In this document: positions 16,425 to 20,484 of the stretch, in pieces
How the letters are laid out: every line of letters begins with the position of its first letter
How positions within the stretch are numbered: position 1 is the first letter of the stretch
Origin: DASPKO01 sp035628055
GTDB taxonomy: Bacteria; Planctomycetota; Phycisphaerae; Phycisphaerales; UBA1924
Length of the DNA stretch: 20,484 nucleotides
Direction: 5' to 3'
Assembly (NCBI GenBank): GCA_035628055.1
Contig: DASPKO010000103.1
Location: 1 to 20,484, forward strand
Notes under the pieces: model-generated
Told to the model about the DNA's origin: nothing
What the model saw: only the letters and a program-made list of their open reading frames with translations
Databases searched by the model: none
Made by a program: the position numbers and the translations under genes

Positions 16425-17387
16425 ATGCTCGTCGCGCTCCTTGCCCACCTCGCCATCTGTCTCGCCCAACCCGAGGGAACCACGCCCGCGCGCCCCGCGC
16501 CGGCCTCCCCCCCGCCGCAGTCCCCGACCGCCCAGCCCGCAGCGGCGGGCGTGACCGGCGAGGCGGCGACCGCCGAGGAGCTCCTGGACCGCCTCGAGCG
16601 CGCCGGCAACGACCTCGCGGCGCTCACCGCCCAGGTGAAGTACACGCGCGTGCTCTCGGGCATCGAGGGCCAGGAGACCCAAACCCGCCAGGGGGACCTG
16701 TATTTCGAGGCCATGGACGCGGGGCAGAGCCCCACGGCAGAGCCGCGGCGCCGCTTCGCCGTTCACTTCGACCAGCTCCGGCTGGGCCAGGAGCGCCGCC
16801 CCGAGGACCGCTGGTTCATCTTCGACGGGCAGTGGCTCGTCGAGAAGGACGGCCTGGCGCGCCAGCTCAACAAGCGCCGCGTCGTCCCACCCGGCGAGGT
16901 CGCCGATCCCCTCCGCCTGGGCGAGGGTCCCTTCCCGCTCCCCATCGGCCAGGCCCGGCGCGACATCCTCGCGCGCTACCGGGCCACCCTCCTGGACCCG
17001 CGCCAGGACTGGCCCGGCGACCAGCCCTTTCCCGCGTACATGGCCGACACGTACCAGCTCCACCTCGTGGCCCACCCCGATCGGCCCGACACCGGCGAGT
17101 TCCGCGAGGTCCGCATCTGGTACCGCAAGGCCGACCTGCTCCCGCGCCTCGCCCGCACGATCAACACCGACGGCACGAGCACCGAGGTCCTGCTGATCAA
17201 CCTCAAGACCTTCGCCGCGGCGGCCGGCACCGCCGCGCCCGATAACCACCCCATCCCGCCCGGAGTCTTCGACACGTCCGCGCCCACGGGGTGGAACGTC
17301 CACGTGGACGAGTTCCGCCGCCCGGTCGATGAAAAGCAGGGCGAGCCCGGCATCCCCGCCGGCCCGCGCCCGGACCAGGGCCGATGA
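16425..17387 (+). CDS. Exported LolA-like protein
   Basis: A 320-residue protein with a short hydrophobic N-terminus (MLVALLAHLAICLAQ) that may be a signal peptide. A Pro/Ala linker follows, then a domain resembling the LolA/LolB lipoprotein-carrier fold. Features are ELLDRLERAGNDLAALTAQVKYTR, the strand QGDLYFEAMD, WFIFDGQWLVEKDG, LGEGPFPLPIGQ (about residues 165-176) and REVRIWYRKADLLPRLARTINTDG. The 'decorated beta-sheet plus DG.wlv' pattern is common in planctomycete LolA-like proteins, which may carry lipids or lipoproteins across the periplasm. The family call is by fold pattern, not by a diagnostic motif. It starts at ATG 16425 with SD AGAGGG. Its TGA overlaps the next ATG (ATGA at 17384-17387), so it is coupled to the TPR-peptidase gene. 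Confidence 0.7.
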   Translation: MLVALLAHLAICLAQPEGTTPARPAPASPPPQSPTAQPAAAGVTGEAATAEELLDRLERAGNDLAALTAQVKYTRVLSGIEGQETQTRQGDLYFEAMDAGQSPTAEPRRRFAVHFDQLRLGQERRPEDRWFIFDGQWLVEKDGLARQLNKRRVVPPGEVADPLRLGEGPFPLPIGQARRDILARYRATLLDPRQDWPGDQPFPAYMADTYQLHLVAHPDRPDTGEFREVRIWYRKADLLPRLARTINTDGTSTEVLLINLKTFAAAAGTAAPDNHPIPPGVFDTSAPTGWNVHVDEFRRPVDEKQGEPGIPAGPRPDQGR

Positions 17388-20158
17388 TCTCACCCGTGGG
17401 ACAGCTCGTGCTCCGGCTCGGCGCCTCCGCGCTGCTGATCGCCCTCGGCGCGGGCGTCCATGGCGCCGGCGCCGGCACCGTTCCCCAGCCGCCGCCCGAC
17501 ACCCGCGCGCCCGACCCGGGCACGCAGACCGAGGAACCGGCGAGCTTCGAGTCCCTGGGCGAGCCCGTCCGCCGCGCCCTGGCGGCCCCCTATCTCACCG
17601 CCGAGGAGGCCAAAGACCTCCGCATTTTCCACGGCGTGTGGCGCCGCGGCGACCTGGACACGCCGGCGCGCACCGCGCGGGCCGCCCTCATGTGCCTCGC
17701 GCTCGATGATCCCTCCCTCGTCTCACCCCACGCCGACGTGCTCGACCGGGCCGAGGCGGCGCTGCTGCGCGGGGAGGCCCAGACCGCGCTCGAGCTCCTC
17801 GCCGGGAACCGCACGCCTCGGGCCCGTCGGGTGGCTGCTCAGGCCCTGATGGCTCTGGGCCGGCACGCCGAGGCCCGCGCCGCCGCCCATGAGCTCTTCA
17901 CGGCCGTCCGCGCCGACGCGGGGGCCGCCCCCGCCGACATCGTCGACGCCGTCAGGGCCCGGGCCCTCACGATGCGCCTGTCCGCGCCCGGGGAGGATCA
18001 GGCCGCGATCTACCACCAGATGCTCGCCCTGCTCGGCGAGGCGCGCTCCCGTCTGAGCCGCACGTACTGGCCGGCCTACCTCGCCGAGGCCGAGCTGCTC
18101 GTCGAGAAGGACAACCCGGCCGGGGCCGAAGAGGCCCTGCGCCAGGCCCTGCCGCTGAATCCCTCGAGCGCCCGCGCCGCCGCCATGCTGGGGGAGCTGG
18201 CGGTCGCGTCCTTCAACCTGGGCCCCGCGGCCAAGGCCGCCGAGCACCTCGATCAGCTCGCCACCCTGGGCGCCGAGCAGGTGGAGGGCGAGCCGGTGCC
18301 GCTCTCAACGGCGGGCGCGATGATCCGTGCCCGAGCCGCGCTCCGGCAGGGCGATGCCGACCAGGCCGCCTCGCTCATGGACGCCGTGCTCGCGCACTTC
18401 CCCGCGCACCGCGAGGCCCTGGCCCTGCGCGCGGCCGCCCAGGCCCTGCGCTATGACAATCCCGGCACCGAACGCCTGCTCGCGCACTACCAGACCGTCG
18501 CCCCGGGCGCGCCCGACGCGCTCTTCGAGGTCGGGCGGACCCTCGCCGAGGCCCGCCAATACCAGCCCGCCTCCGAACACCTGACCCGGGCCCGGGAGGC
18601 CCTGCCCGGCTGGGCCGCCCCCGCGATCGAGCTCGGCCTGCTCCACATGCAGTCCGGTGAGGATGCCCAGGCGGTCGCCGCGCTGCGCGACGCCGCCGCC
18701 CTCGACCCGTTCAACGTCCGGGCCCGCAACAGCCTGGCGCTGGCCGAGCAGCTCGCCGGCTACCTCCGCCTCGAGAGCGATCACTTCATCGTCCGCTACG
18801 CGCCGGGGCGCGATGGCGCTCCCCCGCCCGACGCCGTCCTCGCCCGCGAGATGCTCGGGCCGCTCGAGGAAAACCACCGCCTCGTGACGGGCACGGGGCC
18901 CGGGGGCCTGCGCTACGAGCCGGACCGCAAGACGATCATCGACCTGCTCCCGGACCACCGCGCCTTCGGCGTGCGCATCGCGGGGCTCCCGCGCATCCAC
19001 ACGATCGCCGCGGCCACGGGCCCGGTGATCGCCATGGAGTCGCCGCGCCAGGGCCCCAATCACCTGGGAACGTACGACTGGGTGCGCGTGCTCCGCCACG
19101 AGTACACCCACACGGTGACCCTGGACCGCACCGGCAACCGCATCCCGCACTGGTTCACCGAGGCCGCCGCCGTCTACCTCGAGCAGGCCCCCCGCGACTG
19201 GACCACCTGCCAGCTCCTCGCCGGCGCCCTGCGCGCGGGCGAGCTGTTCGACCTCGACGAGATCAACATCGCCTTCGTGCGCCCGCGCCGCCCCACGGAC
19301 CGCGCCCAGGCCTACGCCCAGGGCCACTGGATGTACCAGTACCTGGTCGAGACCTGGGGCCCCGAGGCGCCCCTGAGCCTGATGGACCAGTACGCCCAGG
19401 GCGTCCGCGAGGAGGCCGCCTTCGCCGCGGTGCTCGGCATCTCGCGGGCCCAGTTCCTCGAGCGGTTCACCGAGTGGGCCCGGGCTCAGGCCGTCGCCTG
19501 GGGACTGGCCCAGGGCCCGGGCGAGCCCTCCCTCCCGGAGATCCTCGCCTCCGAGCCCGGACGCTCGGAGTCGGTCGAAAAGCTCTCGCTGGCGCAGGCC
19601 ACCGCGCTCCTGGAGCGCCACCCGGCCCACCCCGACCTGCTCGAGGTCGCGATCGGCGCCTGGCTTCGCGAGCACGCGGGCTCCCCCGGGCCCGGGCTCG
19701 TCCCGCTGCTGGAGCGCTACGCCCAGGCGCGCCCGGTCGACCCGATGCCCCACCGCACCCTGGCGACGCTCCACCTCGCCGGTGAGGTCGGAACCCCCGC
19801 CGACGCTATCCCGCACCTGCGCTGGCTCGATGAGCGCGAGACCAAGTCGCCGACGTACGCCGCCGAGCTGGCCCGCCAGCACGCCGCGCTGGCCGCGGGC
19901 GATCCGGCCGACGCCGCCGCCCAGTGGGCCAGCGCGGCGGCCGCCGCGGAGCGCGCCACCCAGATCGCCCCCTTCGACGCGGACCACCGCGAGCTCGCCG
20001 CCCGCATCGCCATCGCCCGCTCCGACCATCAGACCGCGCGCCGGCACCTGCGGGCCCTGGTCGAGATCGAGCCCGACCGGGAGATCCACCGGGCGCGGCT
20101 GGAGGCTTTCGAGGCCCGCGTCGGGGCCGCGCCCGCACCGGCCGACCCGGACCGCTGA
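17384..20158 (+). CDS. TPR protein with HEYTH metallopeptidase (peptidase MA-like) domain
   Basis: A 924-residue exported protein. The signal peptide is MISPVGQLVLRLGASALLIALGAGVHGAGA. Helical TPR-like repeats fill about residues 80-460 (for example AEAALLRGEAQTALELLAG, NPAGAEEALRQALPLNPSSARAAAMLGELA, ALRDAAALDPFNVRARNSLALAEQLAG) and return near the C-terminus. Between them is a zinc-peptidase domain with H572-E573-x-x-H576 (RHEYTHTVTLD) and E593 in WFTEAAAVYLEQ, sixteen residues later, as expected for gluzincins of the peptidase-MA type. The zinc ligands look complete, so it should be active outside the cytoplasm; the target is unknown. The TPRs probably bind partner or substrate proteins. 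It is translationally coupled to the upstream LolA-like gene. Confidence 0.88.
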   Translation: MISPVGQLVLRLGASALLIALGAGVHGAGAGTVPQPPPDTRAPDPGTQTEEPASFESLGEPVRRALAAPYLTAEEAKDLRIFHGVWRRGDLDTPARTARAALMCLALDDPSLVSPHADVLDRAEAALLRGEAQTALELLAGNRTPRARRVAAQALMALGRHAEARAAAHELFTAVRADAGAAPADIVDAVRARALTMRLSAPGEDQAAIYHQMLALLGEARSRLSRTYWPAYLAEAELLVEKDNPAGAEEALRQALPLNPSSARAAAMLGELAVASFNLGPAAKAAEHLDQLATLGAEQVEGEPVPLSTAGAMIRARAALRQGDADQAASLMDAVLAHFPAHREALALRAAAQALRYDNPGTERLLAHYQTVAPGAPDALFEVGRTLAEARQYQPASEHLTRAREALPGWAAPAIELGLLHMQSGEDAQAVAALRDAAALDPFNVRARNSLALAEQLAGYLRLESDHFIVRYAPGRDGAPPPDAVLAREMLGPLEENHRLVTGTGPGGLRYEPDRKTIIDLLPDHRAFGVRIAGLPRIHTIAAATGPVIAMESPRQGPNHLGTYDWVRVLRHEYTHTVTLDRTGNRIPHWFTEAAAVYLEQAPRDWTTCQLLAGALRAGELFDLDEINIAFVRPRRPTDRAQAYAQGHWMYQYLVETWGPEAPLSLMDQYAQGVREEAAFAAVLGISRAQFLERFTEWARAQAVAWGLAQGPGEPSLPEILASEPGRSESVEKLSLAQATALLERHPAHPDLLEVAIGAWLREHAGSPGPGLVPLLERYAQARPVDPMPHRTLATLHLAGEVGTPADAIPHLRWLDERETKSPTYAAELARQHAALAAGDPADAAAQWASAAAAAERATQIAPFDADHRELAARIAIARSDHQTARRHLRALVEIEPDREIHRARLEAFEARVGAAPAPADPDR

Positions 20159-20188
20159 GCCGAGCGTCGCCCGCCCGTTGGCAACCGC

Positions 20189-20194
20189 TAACCT
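20189..20194 (+). promoter_or_regulatory. Probable -10 (TAACCT) for plsC-like gene
   Basis: TAACCT ends 5 nt before the GTG at 20200, matching the spacing at uvrB and mnmG. A TTGGCA at 20178-20183 is only 5 nt further upstream, too close to be its -35. The match to the -10 consensus is weaker than at the other sites. Confidence 0.4.
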
Positions 20195-20199
20195 TCGGG

Positions 20200-20484
20200 G
20201 TGAGCGCGTGGTGGGTCCAGGTCCTCGTCGCACTCGCAGGGTGGCTGCTCGTGGCGATCGCCTCGGCGCGCCTGCTCCGCAACCCCCGCGGTGACGTCGA
20301 AACCGGGCTGGTGCTCTGGGGCATCCGGGTCTACGCCGGGCTCCTGCACTCGCTCCGGATCCGAGGCGGCCGGCACATCCCGCCCTCGCGCCGCCCCGGC
20401 CCCCTCATCGTCGTGGCCAACCACACCGCCGGGGTCGATCCCCTGCTCATCCAGTCGGCCTGCCCCTTCGAGGTCCGCTGGATG
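20200..20484 (+). CDS. PlsC-type 1-acyl-glycerol-3-phosphate acyltransferase, N-terminal part
   Basis: The first 95 residues of a membrane acyltransferase; the gene runs off the right edge. An N-terminal hydrophobic helix (WWVQVLVALAGWLLVAIASA) precedes RIRGGRHIPPSRRPGPLIVVANHTAGVDPLLI. That contains acyltransferase motif I, HTAGVD (Hx4D), the catalytic His-Asp pair of the PlsC/LPLAT family. Members add an acyl chain to lysophosphatidate in phospholipid synthesis or to other lipid acceptors; which one cannot be told from this part. The start is GTG 20200 with TAACCT 5 nt before it and no SD. It lies 41 bases after the TPR-peptidase gene on the same strand, so it may be partly co-transcribed with it. 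Confidence 0.85.
   Translation, partial: MSAWWVQVLVALAGWLLVAIASARLLRNPRGDVETGLVLWGIRVYAGLLHSLRIRGGRHIPPSRRPGPLIVVANHTAGVDPLLIQSACPFEVRWM

Noticed and set aside
20178..20183. TTGGCA as a -35 for the plsC-like gene
   Set aside because: It is only 5 nt from TAACCT, far short of a normal 16-18 nt spacer.

Overview
The window is very GC-rich bacterial chromosome with densely packed, mostly housekeeping genes. It carries no rRNA, tRNA, CRISPR array, insertion sequence or phage gene that I can see. The gene set (PrkA kinase, a helicase-nuclease fusion, LolA-like and TPR/metallopeptidase envelope proteins, two-membrane-span small proteins), the extreme GC and the scarcity of Shine-Dalgarno sites suggest a Planctomycetota bacterium, perhaps Phycisphaerae-like. 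That placement is inference from style and content; no marker gene proves it.

Layout. Positions 1-90 are a chimeric inverted copy of pieces of the prkA gene that follows. prkA (minus, to 1196) is cut by the window edge. A roughly 380-base divergent gap leads to a SAM methyltransferase (1580-2401), then uvrB (2514-4724) with a tiny membrane protein overlapping its stop (4721-4942). On the minus strand panD (6598-6224) and aroB (6215-4956) form a coupled pair, divergent from mnmG (6674-8635). An OmpH/Skp-like periplasmic protein (8673-9260) and a second methyltransferase (9290-10087) follow. A UbiA-like membrane protein (minus, 11085-10084) is divergent from an 1122-residue UvrD-like helicase fused to a PD-(D/E)XK nuclease (11150-14518). 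A minus-strand operon of a small two-span protein, a YceI-domain exported protein and RuvX (16333-14515) is divergent from a plus-strand run of a LolA-like exported protein, a TPR protein with a HEYTH metallopeptidase domain, and a PlsC-type acyltransferase cut by the right edge.

How the genes work together. Repair and recombination functions (UvrB, helicase-nuclease, RuvX) are scattered rather than forming one system. Envelope functions (OmpH-like, UbiA-like, YceI-like, LolA-like, TPR-peptidase, PlsC) are frequent, and the right-hand run may belong to envelope lipid or lipoprotein handling. panD and aroB are biosynthetic (beta-alanine/pantothenate and shikimate).

Most notable observations. 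(1) The left end contains two microhomology strand or segment switches, best explained as an amplification or assembly chimera. (2) A recurring AT-rich -10-like hexamer lies exactly 5 or 6 nt before the start codon of uvrB, mnmG, the plsC-like gene and the small two-span gene, and 10-11 nt before two more. This is a leaderless or near-leaderless signature; genes with more distant hexamers more often carry an SD. (3) Two convergent gene pairs share their stop codons within a single CTAG. I did not find a clear new defence or mobile system; most of the window is ordinary chromosomal sequence.
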